64,000 nucleotides of DNA from Casuarina equisetifolia (taxonomy: Eukaryota > Streptophyta > Magnoliopsida > Fagales > Casuarinaceae). Position 1 is the first letter of the stretch, and every line of letters starts with the position of its first letter. Position numbers and translations under genes: made by a program. This document shows positions 10,705-21,724 of this stretch, in pieces. The stretch spans positions 9,259,172 to 9,323,171 of the forward strand of contig CM052354.1 of assembly GCA_028551475.1 (NCBI GenBank). The letters run 5' to 3'. The notes under the pieces are model-generated. The model had not been told where the DNA came from, did not search any database, and saw only the letters and a list, made by a program, of their open reading frames with translations.

Positions 10705-12277
10705 GCAACAACATCCAGGATAGTTTGGCTGAAAACTATAAAGCAAGCGCTTCTTGGGAGGCAACCCAAGCAATTTCATTTTAGTCTTTTCATTAGAAGT
10801 TTTGTCACCACCATCTCCTCAGAGCTCTACATGGATATGACTTACAATCAAGAGAGTTTTCTCATTCCTATTCCTTCATTATTATTACTTTCTTTTCTTT
10901 TTACATTAAGGACAATGCTTCATTCAAGTTTGGGGGTAGGGAAAGAACCTTTGTGCTAAATTTGATTGAAATTTTTTTTATGTCATGATTACATCCCATG
11001 TTGTGAATTCTTGGTGATTCTTTGGAAGATATAGATTTTGTTCAAACCTGCAATTGTAGTGTGAGTTAAGTGTGATTTTGATTATGTTAATCCACCTATT
11101 GAGCACTAAAAGTCCTTTATTTTTGAAATTGTGTGTATCTCTAGAGAACATTCATGTGAAGTATGTGATTTTCTTAGATCTCACCTAAATCTTAGAATTT
11201 GTTTGATTTTCTCTTGAGGCGAAATCCTAAGCTGTATCTAATTGAGAAAATGATTTAGGCCATTCTTTGGATCGTTTGAGCCTTTCAAGCCAACCCTATT
11301 TATTTATCACCAGTCACCCTGCTGAGCCTTGATTCTTATCCATTTTTTTTAATGACACCCACATATATATAGCCATAAGCCTTGAACAACTTATCTTATC
11401 GTCCCACGCCTATGAACATGTTGACTTGTAGGATGGAAGTTTGTTTAAGATGAATAAAGGTTGAAAGGAAGATGGAGCATGAGAAGAAGAAATTGATTAC
11501 AATGATTAAGTGGGCATAGTATTCCATTTTTGCAAAAAAAAAAAAAAAAGAATGGAAAAGAAAGGAAGTACAACATTTGCCCAAAAATAGAATCCTCTTA
11601 TCATTCCTTATCATATTTATGCCATTCAATGTTTTGAGTTAAAGCCATTAAGCATAGTAATTGAAATGATTGGCAAGATAAGAGTATAGTGACTACATGT
11701 CTAGTAGTTTTACTTGTTTTATTGATGCAAGCATGATTGTGGCTTTATGAGTGTTAGAATCCAAGTGAAATCAAGCATTTTTAGATGGAAAAGAATGAGA
11801 AAAGTGATGGTAGAAAGTGACAAGAGTTTTTGATGAGATCCTAGAAAGTAATGTGTTCATGGGTGAATTAAGCCTAAATGACTTTCATCTTACCCCTAGC
11901 CCATCCTTACATTACAAGCTTATAAAAGTCCTATTGATTTTTGATTAGATGATTGACTTACATTAGTGGAGAGAGGAATGAAAAGCAAACATATGAGGTT
12001 TGGTTAAAGATTTTAAGAGATTGTATATTAATGTGAATCTATTTGGAGTGCATATAGTTGAAAAGATAAGGACTCACACACACACACGCGGTCAACATAG
12101 TTAAGAGTTTATCTTATCTTATGAAATAATTGTGGTGTTTGGATGAAAGCTATATTTTTTTTTTTGAATTGTTAAGTTGAGCAATTATGGGAGAATATCA
12201 TGAAGGGGTTTTATCTAAAACATATATTGTTTATTGCTTTTGCTAGAGGACTAGCAAAATGTTAAGTTTGGGGGTTT
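10705..12277 (+). other. ATH-2 3' non-coding region with two purine tracts
   Basis: Homologous to 13990-15588 of ATH-1. Begins with the shared block near 10721-10770. An internal polypurine-like tract (caagtttgggggtaggg) lies near 10927. The terminal tract, taagtttgggggttt, lies at 12263-12277 directly before the 3' LTR. A 17-base A-run lies near 11535 and a short (CA)n near 12072. No coding frame was recognised. Confidence 0.8.
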
Positions 12278-13553
12278 TGATAACTCTATTTTTATAGAGT
12301 TATTTTATCTATTTTTTAGGCAATAAATAATACAATGCTTATGAGAAAATATTTGAACTCCTCTTATTTATTTAAATTTGTCTTGTTTTTGTAGCACAAG
12401 GAGGCAAGGAGAAAAGGAATGAACATGGAGAACCTGATGCTTATTGTGTGGCAAAATTGTAATATCAAGATCAAGAGAGTCAAGATGGGCTTGGGCTTTG
12501 GATAATTGTTATTAGATTTTCTATTGTTATTGGATTTTCTATTTAAATAGAAAACCCAGTCATGTTAGGAATTCAAATCTCAATTAATTTAGGAGTTCAA
12601 AACCCAATTATTTTAGGTCTCTAAAACCCAATTGTTTTAAGTCTCTAAAACCCAATTCTACTAGGATAGGAGATAGGTCTAAACCTAAACCCTATTTAAG
12701 AGAAGAGAAGAGGCAAAAGAAAGGAGGAGGAGGAGGAAATTGAGCACAACTCAAGAAAGAAGCCAAGAATTCAAGGTTTTCTTGAAGAGAAGACAAAAAG
12801 GGTGACAGACTTCTTGTTCTTGGATTCAAGATGCCTTCTTTATTTCTTATTACCATTCTTCCTCATTATTTCTTTATGTTTTAGTTTATTTTTGTTAGAG
12901 CTACGATGTAACCTAATTATGATGGTATGAATCTTATGATTATTATGCTTTGCAAGATATTTTATTTATGTGAAGTTACATATTACGGAGTTTAATGCTT
13001 TTAGGTGATTAGCTACCACTTAGATGACTTGATTTGCATGTTAAAGACCGACAGGAAATAGCATGCAGTTGCTTTTTGTAATATGTAACCATAAATTAAA
13101 TATGGATAGACATATACCATATTGTTTGTGTGGCTTTTGGTGTAAACTGAGAATATTCATAGATCCTAATGCATTTGGTTTGTTTCAATTCACATATAGA
13201 GATATAGTGAATTAATGAACTAAGTAGGTTTGCTATACCTAGACATAGGATAGTAAATAAATTAGGAAATTCCGCCATCACATAGATATTATCTCTCTTG
13301 CAAGCATAAATAATCAATATTAGTACCTAGTAATTATGGTGAAGTCATATGCTCTAACATAATTCTTTTATTAAGTTTTCTTAGACTTAGTTAATCTATC
13401 ATCCATCAATTTGGTTTGCTAGATAAATTCTAGGAGTTATTCACCGTTAGTAATTAGTTGGTCTAGTAATCACCAATCTCTGTGGGACGATATCTTTCTT
13501 ATCATTATATTACTTGTTCGACATGTTCACTTGCATTTAGATTTTACCGAATA
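12278..13553 (+). mobile_element. ATH-2 3' LTR
   Basis: 1276 bp, TGATAACTC to TACCGAATA (terminal CA changed to TA). About 98-99% identical to the 5' LTR by eye. It contains the 18-bp internal duplication near 12510 that is also present in the solo LTR at 41880. Confidence 0.93.
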
Positions 13554-13558
13554 GAAGG
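13554..13558. repeat. ATH-2 target-site duplication, right copy
   Basis: gaagg, identical to 7589-7593. Removing the element plus one copy brings the two integrase halves into register. Confidence 0.93.
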
Positions 13559-13989
13559 CTTGTCATCTCCCTGTAGAATTAGAGCATAAAGCATATTGGG
13601 CTTTGAAATTTTTGAACTTTGATATGTAGTCTACAGGTGAAACTCGATTGTTGCAGCTGAATGAATTACAGGAATTACGAGATGAGGCCTATGAAAATGC
13701 CAAAATATACAAGGAGCGGACAACAAGATGGCATGACAAACACATATTAAGACGAGAGTTTGTAGTTGGCTAGAAAGTATTACTTTATAACTCTCGTCTT
13801 AAATTGTTTCTAGGTAAATTGCGGTCTCGATGGTCTGGCCCTTTCATAGTCACTAAGGTATTCCCATATGGAGCAATAGAAGTTGCAAATGACACCCAAG
13901 GCACGTTTAAGGTGAATGGTCAGCGTTTGAAGCCCTACTTTGAGGGAGTCAATATGCAGAAGACTACCATTGATCTTCTTCCTCCTTGA
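13554..13989 (+). pseudogene. ATH-1 integrase, 3' part
   Basis: Directly continues the integrase interrupted at 7593: it reads ACHLPVELEHKAYWALKFLNFD after the GK of the left part, then [20 protein letters not shown] and the C-terminal [20 protein letters not shown] fold. Two in-frame TAG codons lie near 13628 and 13771. Ends TTIDLLPP followed by TGA at 13987-13989. This is the natural C-terminal region of Athila-like integrases. Confidence 0.9.
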
Positions 13990-15588
13990 GTAGCCCCATT
14001 GAAGATAGTTTGGCTGAAAACTATAAAGCAAGCGCTTCTTGGGAGGCAACCCAAGCATTTTGTTGGTTCTTTTGCTGAAAGCTTGTTACCACCATCTCCT
14101 CAGAACTCTCTATGGCTATCACCTACAATCAAGGGAGTTTTCTCATTCCTATTTTACCTTTATTTTTCCTTTATTTTTGCATTATTTCTTTTTGCATTGA
14201 GGACAATGCTTCATTCAAGTTTGGGGTTGGGAAAATAAATCTTTTGTTGCTAAATCTAATTGAATTTTTCTCATGTCATGATTAAACCCTTTGTTTTGAA
14301 TTCTTAGCGATTCTTAGGAAGATGTAGATTCTGTTCAAACCTACAATTGTAATGTGAGTTAAGTGTGATTCTAATTATGTTGATCCATTTATTAAACACT
14401 AAAAGTCTTTCATTTTTGAAATTATGTGTATTTCTAGAGAACATTCATGTGAAGTATGTGATTTTCTTAGATCTCACCCTGATCTTAGAATTTGCTTGAT
14501 TTCCTCTTGAGGCGAAATCCCAAGCTACATCTAACTGAGAAAATGATTTAGGCCATTCTTTGGATCGTTTGAGCCTTTCAAGCCAACCCTATTTATTTAT
14601 CTCCAGTCACCCCACTGAGCCTTGATTTATATCCATTTTTTTTATTTTGACATCCACATATATATACCTTTGAGCCTTTGATAAATTATCTTTTCGTCCC
14701 GCACCCTTGAACATGTTGATTTTTAGGATATAAGTCTATTTAAGTGAAAGAGAAGTTGAGGGGAAGGATATTAATTGCAATGATTATGTAGCATAATATG
14801 TTGCTTTTGTGAATGCAAAAAAAAAAAAAAAGGAAATGCAACATTTGTCTAAGAATGGAATTCTCTTATTGCTTATTGTCAAATTCAAGCCACTCAAGGT
14901 TTAGAAATTGGCTTTTGCATAGTAGTTGGATGTCATCAGCAAGATAAGATTATAATAGTTACATTTCTAGTCCTACTACTTACTTTATTATTGCAAGCAT
15001 GATTGTGACTTTTGTGAGTGTCGAAATCCAAGTGAAATCAAGTATTTTTGGGAAGAAATAAATAAGAGAAGTGGTGATAGAAAGATCATTTGCAAAAAAA
15101 AAAAAAAAAAAGCAAAGAAAGGAAGTGACAAAAGCTTAAATTAGATCCTAGAAAGCAATGTGTTCATGGATGAATTTAGCCTAAATGACTTTCATCTTAC
15201 CCCTAGCCCAGCCTTACATTACAAGCTTATAAAAGTCCTATTGATTTTTGGTTAGATGATTGGCCTACATTAGTGGAGAGAGGAATGAAAAGCAAACCTA
15301 TGAGGTTTGGTTAAAGATTTTGAGAGATTGCATATTAATGTGGATCTATTTAGAGTGCATATAGTTGAAAAGATAAGGACTCACACTCACACATACGAAC
15401 ATGGTTAACATAGTTAAGAGTCTATCTTATCTTATGAACAATTGTTGTGTTTGCATGAAAGCTATATTTTTTCTTTGAATTGTTAAGTTGAGCAATTTTG
15501 AGTGAATTTCAAGAAAGGGTTTTGTCTGAAATATTTATTATCTCTTACTTTTGCTCGAGGACTAGCAAAATGTCAAGTTTGGGGGTCT
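13990..15588 (+). other. ATH-1 3' non-coding region with polypurine tract
   Basis: About 1.6 kb with no long open frame. It starts with a block (14006-14055, containing aagcgcttcttgggaggcaa) shared almost exactly with ATH-2 at about 10721-10770. A first purine tract, caagtttggggttggg, lies near 14216. The terminal polypurine tract, caagtttgggggt, lies at about 15575-15587 just before the LTR. An A-run with flanking repeats lies at 15094-15112. There is no env-like reading frame. Confidence 0.75.
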
Positions 15589-17007
15589 TGATAACTCTAT
15601 TTTTATAGAGTTATTTTGATTATTTTAGGATATAAATAATACAAGTTTTATAAGATAATATTTAAGTTTTGATATATTTATGTAAATTGGTGTTATTTAT
15701 GCAGCAAACCCCAAAAGAGCAAAAGAAATAAAGGAAGAGAAAGTTACAAAAAGGCACGTGAAGAAGACAAGGAAAGAAAAAAAAGTCAAAAGAAGAAAAG
15801 AGGAGGCAACGTGTAAAGTAGCAAAAAAGGAGGAAAAGGACAAGAAAGGACAAGAAAGGAAATAAAGGAAAAGGGGCAAAAAAGTGAATTACTAAGGGAG
15901 AATCATAGGGCATGCATCCCAAGATAGCATAAAAAGGTAAAGGAACGTGAATTAAAAGGGCAAGAGAAGGCGTCGCACAAGAAAAGAGGAGAGAAAAGAG
16001 AGAGAAAAGAAGAAGAAGCCGTGTGTTGCCGCCGAAACCAACCAAGGAAGAGAGAAAAAGTGAGAGAAGAAAGAGAAAACCAAGAAAGAAACAGAGAAAT
16101 AGAGGCGCGAAAGCTTCCCTCTACTTCTTATCATTCTTGAATTGTAGGAATTCTGTAAAGAATTCTTAAAGAAAAGACAATGTGGTGACAACTTTCCTGT
16201 TTTTTTTATTTAAGTTGTTTTGCTTAATTTCTACTATTGCTTTGGTTTGTTATTTTATTATGTTCTAAACTTCTTTTGTTAGAGCGAAGATGTAGCCTAA
16301 CTATGATGATGTAAATTTTATAAGTTTTTATGTTTTGCAAGATATTTATTTATGTGAGTTATATATTATTATGCTTAATGCTTTTAAGTGATTGGCCACC
16401 ACTTAAATGATTTGATGTGCATATTTGAGACTGAGAGGTAATAATATGCAATTGCTTCTTATAATATATAACCATGAATTAAATGTGGATAGACATATAC
16501 CATGTTATTTGTATGGCTTTTGGTGATAAGATGATCAAAAGATTTATTGTAAGCCAGGAATATTCACAGATCCTAATGCATTTGGTTTGTTTCAATTCAC
16601 ATATAGAGATATAGTGAATTAATAAACTAAATAAGTTTACTATACCTAGACATAGGATAGTAAATAAATTAGGAAGTTCCGCCATCACATGGGTAATATC
16701 ATTCTTATAGGCATAAACTATAAAAATTCATAGCTAGTAGTTATGGTGAAATTGGAAGCTCTAACATGTTTTTCATCTTGATTTTTCTTACTTGGATTCA
16801 ATTTTAATTAGTCTTGAGTTTTCGTTTTGAAAGTTTTAAATTTTAATTCATCATCAACAATATTTTGATTTGCTAGATAAATTTTAGGATTTATTCATCA
16901 TTAGTACTTAATTAGTTTAGTATTCACCAATCTTTGTGGGACGATACTTTTCTTATGATTATATTACTTGTTCGACATGTTCACTTGCATTTAAAATTCA
17001 CCAAACA
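15589..17007 (+). mobile_element. ATH-1 3' LTR
   Basis: Begins TGATAACTCTATTTTTATAG directly after the polypurine tract and ends CACCAAACA. It aligns with the ATH-2 LTRs at both ends but is clearly more diverged, and it has a private purine-rich block at 15710-16090. Length 1419 bp. The divergence from ATH-2 fits ATH-1 being the older host element. Confidence 0.88.
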
Positions 17008-17011
17008 AGTT

Positions 17012-17290
17012 CTCTTAGGTAACCCACATCTATGAATCCCACATCAGCCATAAATGTAAAGAATTGCTCAATTAACCTTTGTGAATACAACCTTCCCCAC
17101 TTTTTCTCACTATCTAACGTTATAAAGTTACAGTCCCTACCAAGAATTCAAGATTTCTTTCCCATATTCAACATTAACAAGGATTCCCACAGTAAGAATC
17201 GTTTCTTTAAATCACAACTAGCATAGATAATAGATAATACCATAGAGTAATCTAAATGCTTCATTTCTAATGCCACATGTTGTGCATGAA
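17012..17290 (-). pseudogene. LINE (L1-like) endonuclease fragment
   Basis: Reading the minus strand gives the plant L1-type apurinic endonuclease pattern: LSIIYASCDLKKRFLLWESL, then GRDCNFITLDSEKKWG, then a block ending FMADVGFIDVGYL. These correspond to the VYA, GGDFN and DAGLIDLG blocks of LINE endonucleases. The conserved GDFN position reads RDCN and the segment is short, so it is a dead fragment. It is wedged between the ATH-1 3' LTR and the next LTR. Confidence 0.7.
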
Positions 17291-17299
17291 TTTCTAATT

Positions 17300-18735
17300 T
17301 TTGATCAATGTTCATGAAGCATGTGAGAAGCAAGAAGTAGAAAAAGGCAAAAAGACAAAAAGACAAAAAGAAGGAAAAGAGAGGAAACACGTGGGACCTG
17401 CGTGGTTGTTATGTAGAAGACAGAACGGGATTTTGGTAGTAAATTTTCGAAGGTGAAGGAAGGAAGGAAGCCAAAAAGAAAGAAGGGAGGTCGCGAAAGA
17501 AAGGGTGGTCGTGCGAAAGCCGACCGACCCAAGAGAGAGAAAGTTCCATCTAACGTTATTTTCCGATGAAAGAAAAGTCCAGAACATGCGAACGCCGTCT
17601 GGACTTTCTTCTGACGCATTTACCAGCGGTCTTTGGCGAGTCTGTTATTCTTTTTCTGCAGTTCTAGTGTTTTCCGGTGGTGGGTGAGAACTCGCACGAA
17701 AATAGTTAGATCTTGCCTATTTTCTCCTGATTTGTTGGCCAAAAGCTAGATCTGAGCACTCTATGTAGATTTTGGAGTAGACCTGAACCATTCTGTGTAG
17801 ATTGACGGCAGCGCATGGCAGCGAATGGCGGATGGCGGCGCATGTCACCGGCATGTGGCAGCACTTGCAAAGCGCGTGATGGCGCATTCCTACTCGTTTT
17901 CTTCCCCTTTTTCAAATAACTCCTCCTTTATCCCCTGATGTGCAGATTTATGCAACTTTTTTATGATTTGAAGACATTTTGGTGACAGCTTTAATGTTTT
18001 TAATTTACAGAATGTTTTGTCCACGTTTTTACACTAATTTAGTTTGTGTAAATATGTTGTTTTAGTTCATTGTATTAGAACTATGATGTAACTTGATTAT
18101 GATGTAGAAATGTTATGATTATTTATGTTTTGTGAGATATGTTATGAATGTTAAGTTGCATATTACGGAGTTTAATGCTTTTAGGTGATTAGTTATCACT
18201 TAAATGATATGATTTGCATGTTTGAAAACGATAAAAGATGACATGTAGTTGCTTCATTTAATATGCAACCATAAGTTAATATGAATAAACATATATCATA
18301 TGATTTGTGTGGCTATAGGTGTAAATTGGAATATTCGCAAATCTTAATGCACTTAGTTTATTTAATTCATAGGTAGAAATACAGTGAATTAATAAGGTAA
18401 GTAGATTCGCTATACCTAGACATAAAATAGTGAATAAGTTAGGAAATTCTGTCATTACATTAGTAGAATTAATCTTGCTAGCATGAATGATCTACATTCA
18501 TAAATAGTAATTAAGTAAAAGCGGATGCTCTAGCATATTTTGTTAATCAAGTTTAGGTTAAATTTAGTTCTTTAATCAATGTTTTATCATTTCAATTTAC
18601 TAGATAAACTTTAGAATTGTTCACCATTAGTAATTAGTTAGTTTAGTAAACACCAATCTTCGTGGGACAATATTTATACTTATTATTATATTACTTGTTT
18701 GACATATAAACTTGCATGTAGAATTTCACCGAACA
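17300..18735 (+). mobile_element. diverged Athila-like LTR (5' boundary unclear)
   Basis: The right two thirds align with the ATH LTRs: gcatattacggagtttaatg near 18157, aatcttcgtgggac near 18655, and the terminal ATTTCACCGAACA ending at 18735. The 5' start with its hairpin is not visible; the left part is purine-rich and matches the ATH-1 LTR only in character. There is no polypurine tract before it, no primer site after it and no target duplication, so it is probably a truncated solo LTR of an older subfamily. Confidence 0.75.
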
Positions 18736-19957
18736 AAGTCCCTTTGATGTGTGTACCCAAATGTTTTGGCTTTAAGAGAGCTAGAAATGATCTTCCACTT
18801 TTTTAAGCCCCAGCATTAACAAAGTCAATGTTTTGGACTACATTCGTTCCACTTATATTCCAAATTATCATACTAATTCTTCTTATAGTCAAACACATTT
18901 AGCCACCCCTTTACTATTAGAAGACTCATCTTGATTAGGGTTGTAGCTTAAACTAGTAGACTTCCTTTCTAAGGTCTCCATGCTTAGGCTAAAAGATTTC
19001 TCCGTATAGTCTTGTCATACTTGATTCTACTTAGCTTGCTCTTTCTCAACTATAAGCAAGTGACTATTATTTGGATATCTTCTTTCTTTTGCTTCCCGGT
19101 TATGTCTCCCTTGTCTTTAAAGTTATTTTGTTTCAATTTTACTTCTTCTTTGGGTATCAACTACTTGTTAATGAGAGAAAGATAATGATATGAGAAACTA
19201 AATTATTTTCATTTGAATTTGAGTGCCCTTTGGTGACTTTTTACACTTTTCAATGACTAACAATGGCTCTTCAAGATAAGGCACCCATTGATATATTTTC
19301 TTAACCCATCCCTTCTTCACTAGTTATGAATCATTTCATGACAACAATTATGAAAGACATCCTTTGTGCTACCACTTAAAGTCACTAAACCTAATAATAG
19401 AAGTTTAAGTTACAAGTTTATGTATCAATTTTTTGGGTTCATCATTTTCATTTTGCAAATCCTTGTAATTCTAGAAGTTTAAATTATCATATGGTAGATT
19501 CTTCTTGTCTTGTCCCATATATGGAGATAAATTTATTTAAGCAATAAGGGATCTACAAAAAGCTAAAAAAAAAAAATATGTCCATTATTTATACTTTTAT
19601 AATTAACAAGCAATATTTGGATAAATAAGAGGTGGAAACCTAAGTTCATAAGAAAACATAAAAGACACTAAAATTAAAGGTGCAATTAATTTATAATTCA
19701 AATTTAATAGTTCTAGCATTTACTCTTTTCCCTTTTAATTTCATTCCATAAGAATTCAAGAAAGTTAACAATCAAGTTTGACTCCTAATCGTGAAGAGTG
19801 TTACGAGGCTAGGCAATAGTTCAGCCCTCAGGAACATTAAGCAAAAAATCATTTGAGAAAATGTCACTAAACCTTTTCTTTGTTTAGCAGTGGTCTTCAT
19901 TGGTGCAAGGAAAACTTGGATGAAAAGTGCATTTAGGAAAATGAATGGGCATTCTAT
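18736..19957. other. gene-free stretch with a copy of dispersed repeat R1
   Basis: No gene recognised. Bases 19185-19445 align with 61665-61925: both contain cattgatatattttctt, atgacaacaattatgaaaga and acaagtttatgtatcaat. The rest is AT-rich with no identified homology. Confidence 0.6.
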
Positions 19958-19959
19958 TT

Positions 19960-20176
19960 ATCACAAAATGAGAAACAGAGTGGGGGAATTTCCCTCTCTA
20001 TTAATACTACAATGCTTTACATTATACAATGAGAGGTTTTTTTATAAACTTATGACAATGCATTACATGGAAAACATAATAATGGAAAATATAGAGAATA
20101 TTTACATTAATTGTGACATACAAAATTAACCTAATATCTCATCATAAAATATTCCTTATCATGATATTCCATAACA
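19960..20176 (-). mobile_element. COP-B 3' LTR
   Basis: On the minus strand it begins TGTTATGGAAT directly after the purine tract (complement of ttccccctcaagtc, 20177-20190) and ends with CATTTTGTGATA. It aligns with the right LTR along cacaaaatgag, the lowly changed block near 20040 and ttgtgacatacaaaatt. Confidence 0.82.
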
Positions 20177-20229
20177 TTCCCCCTCAAGTCAGAGATTAGA
20201 ACAAGTCAAATACTTTGAGCTTGGAAAGA

Positions 20230-20620
20230 ATATGTCAATACTACTTGTTGCAAAGTGCTTTGGTGAATAGGTCCACAAGTGGCTCTCTAACAGAGATATG
20301 ACATGTCACTATAATTCCTTGTTGCAATTTCTCTCTTACATAATGATAGTTAATTTCAATATGTTTTGTTCTCTCATGAAAGATTGGTTTGGCCACAATT
20401 TTCTCGGTTGTTTTGTTATCACAAAATAGCAAGACTAGCTATCAAAGGTAAAAAGCAAAATCTCTAAGTAATCCCATGATCCATACTATCTAATAAATTG
20501 TAACTTGCATCACTTGATATTTAGCTTCAGTAAAAGAAAGAGAAACTATGGGTTACTTTTTCAATCGCCATGATATTAAGGAATCCCTAAGCATTATACA
20601 AAAAACAGTGGTGAATCTTT
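20230..20620 (-). pseudogene. COP-B RNase H
   Basis: Minus-strand translation shows the copia RNase H tail: LFCDNKTTEKIVAKPIFHER, then TKHIEINYHYVREK and LVDLFTKAL. This is the usual CDN...HERTKHIEID...DxxTKxL pattern. Upstream sequence is broken by stops. Confidence 0.85.
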
Positions 20621-21079
20621 AGGTCATAGGACATGTGTTGTAGTTTAAATCACAATAGGCTTTAAGTTCCAATTTTGAAGAGGAAGGAAACAAAACCCTA
20701 ACCTTGGACAACTTTTAGATACCTTATCACTCTCAAAGCTACATCCATGTGTGATTGTTTCAAAGCGTGCATAAACTAGTTAAGCAATTGAACTTTAAAA
20801 GTGATACCAGGTTTTATGAGTGTCAAGTATAGTAGTATGCCAACTAACCCTTGATATATCAAAGGGTCATGAAGTGGCGAATCAAGACATTCTCCCTCAG
20901 AACTAGCATCATACTCAGTGTTGGTAAACTTCTTGTTTTACACCATTAGGATCACTATGGGTTTTGAGCCAGCTAACCCTGCTTTAAAGATGAGCTCTAA
21001 AGTGTATTTCCACTAACTTAGAGAAATGCCATATGAGGAACATGCAATCTTTATTCTTAGGAAGAATTTGGATTGTCCA

Positions 21080-21640
21080 AGATCCTTCATAGAGAAAGTG
21101 GAATTCATGTAGGCCTTTAGATCTAAGATGACTACTAAATTGTTCCCTATAATCAAGATATCATTAACATATATAAATAAGGCAACAAAAGAACTCTAAG
21201 ACTTCATGAAAAAAAAAAACAGTCATACTAAAACTGTCAAAAGCCATAGACAAGGAGAGAGACAATGAACTTAGCATTTCATTGCCAAAAAGCTTACTTT
21301 AGACCATATAGGGTTTTCTACAGTTAACATACAAGTATCTTCCCCTAATTACGAAATCCAAAAGGAAGCTCCATGTAAACTTCCTCAAAGTGATCACCAT
21401 GAAGAAAGGCATTTTGCATATCCATTTGAAAAATGGGCCAACAATGAACAATAACATTGGTGACAAGGAGTTGAATAGTGACATGTTTGGCAATAGGAGA
21501 AAAGTTATCATACTAGTCAAAACCCTCATGCTGACTACAGCCTCTGGCAACCAACTAAGCCTTATAATGTTCAATAGAGCCATTTGCCATTTACAATAAA
21601 CTAGATGGCAACCAAAGGGCAAAAAAACCATGTCCTAAGT
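21080..21640 (-). pseudogene. COP-B reverse transcriptase
   Basis: In one minus frame, with stops, the sequence reads NGSIEHYKA, LVARGCSQHEGFD, NFSPIAK, FQMDMQNAFLHGD and KTLYGL, the copia RT order. The catalytic box near 21160-21180 reads YVNDILIIG, with the first catalytic aspartate replaced by asparagine. Multiple stops interrupt it. Confidence 0.82.
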
Positions 21641-21724
21641 ATGATTTGTCTTAAGAGCAACAAATTCAATATCCATGGCAACAACCTAATGGGGGTCATG
21701 GATGGCCTCATGAAAGAAAAAAGG

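Larger units (their letters stand above)
7594..13553 (+). mobile_element. ATH-2: complete pol-less Athila-like element (TR-GAG type)
   Basis: A structurally complete 5960-bp element: 5' LTR, tRNA-Asp primer site, leader, gag, non-coding 3' region, polypurine tract, 3' LTR and matching 5-bp target duplications. Protease, RT, RNase H and integrase are entirely absent. Gag ends in sequence corresponding to just before the ATH-1 protease, then joins sequence corresponding to the last codons of the ATH-1 integrase. Retroelements with terminal repeats and gag only are known as TR-GAG elements and move using enzymes from relatives. By eye the two LTRs differ at about 16 substitutions over roughly 1255 aligned bases, plus an 18-bp and a 4-bp indel, so it is young compared with its surroundings. 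Confidence 0.92.
3600..17007 (+). mobile_element. ATH-1: 5'-truncated Athila-like Ty3/gypsy element, split by ATH-2
   Basis: Order on +: gag C-terminal part, protease, RT, RNase H, integrase, a 1.6-kb non-coding 3' region, polypurine tract and 3' LTR. This is the order of a Ty3/gypsy element. The gag C-terminal signature (YNPGW, NHPNFSWSN), the DLGAS protease and the FMDD reverse transcriptase fit the plant Athila/Tat branch. The 5' LTR, primer site and most of gag are absent; homology begins near 3618. Bases 7594-13558 are a later insertion plus one copy of the duplicated target. Several stops and at least two frameshifts make it non-functional. No env-like open frame is visible between integrase and LTR. 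Confidence 0.9.

Noticed and set aside
15662-16191. Overlapping minus-strand open frames with long hydrophobic F/L/S runs
   Set aside because: They are the complement of a purine-rich block in the ATH-1 LTR; the composition alone gives phenylalanine, leucine and serine.
17305-17619. Minus-strand frames rich in F, L and S
   Set aside because: Same cause: purine-rich LTR sequence read in antisense.
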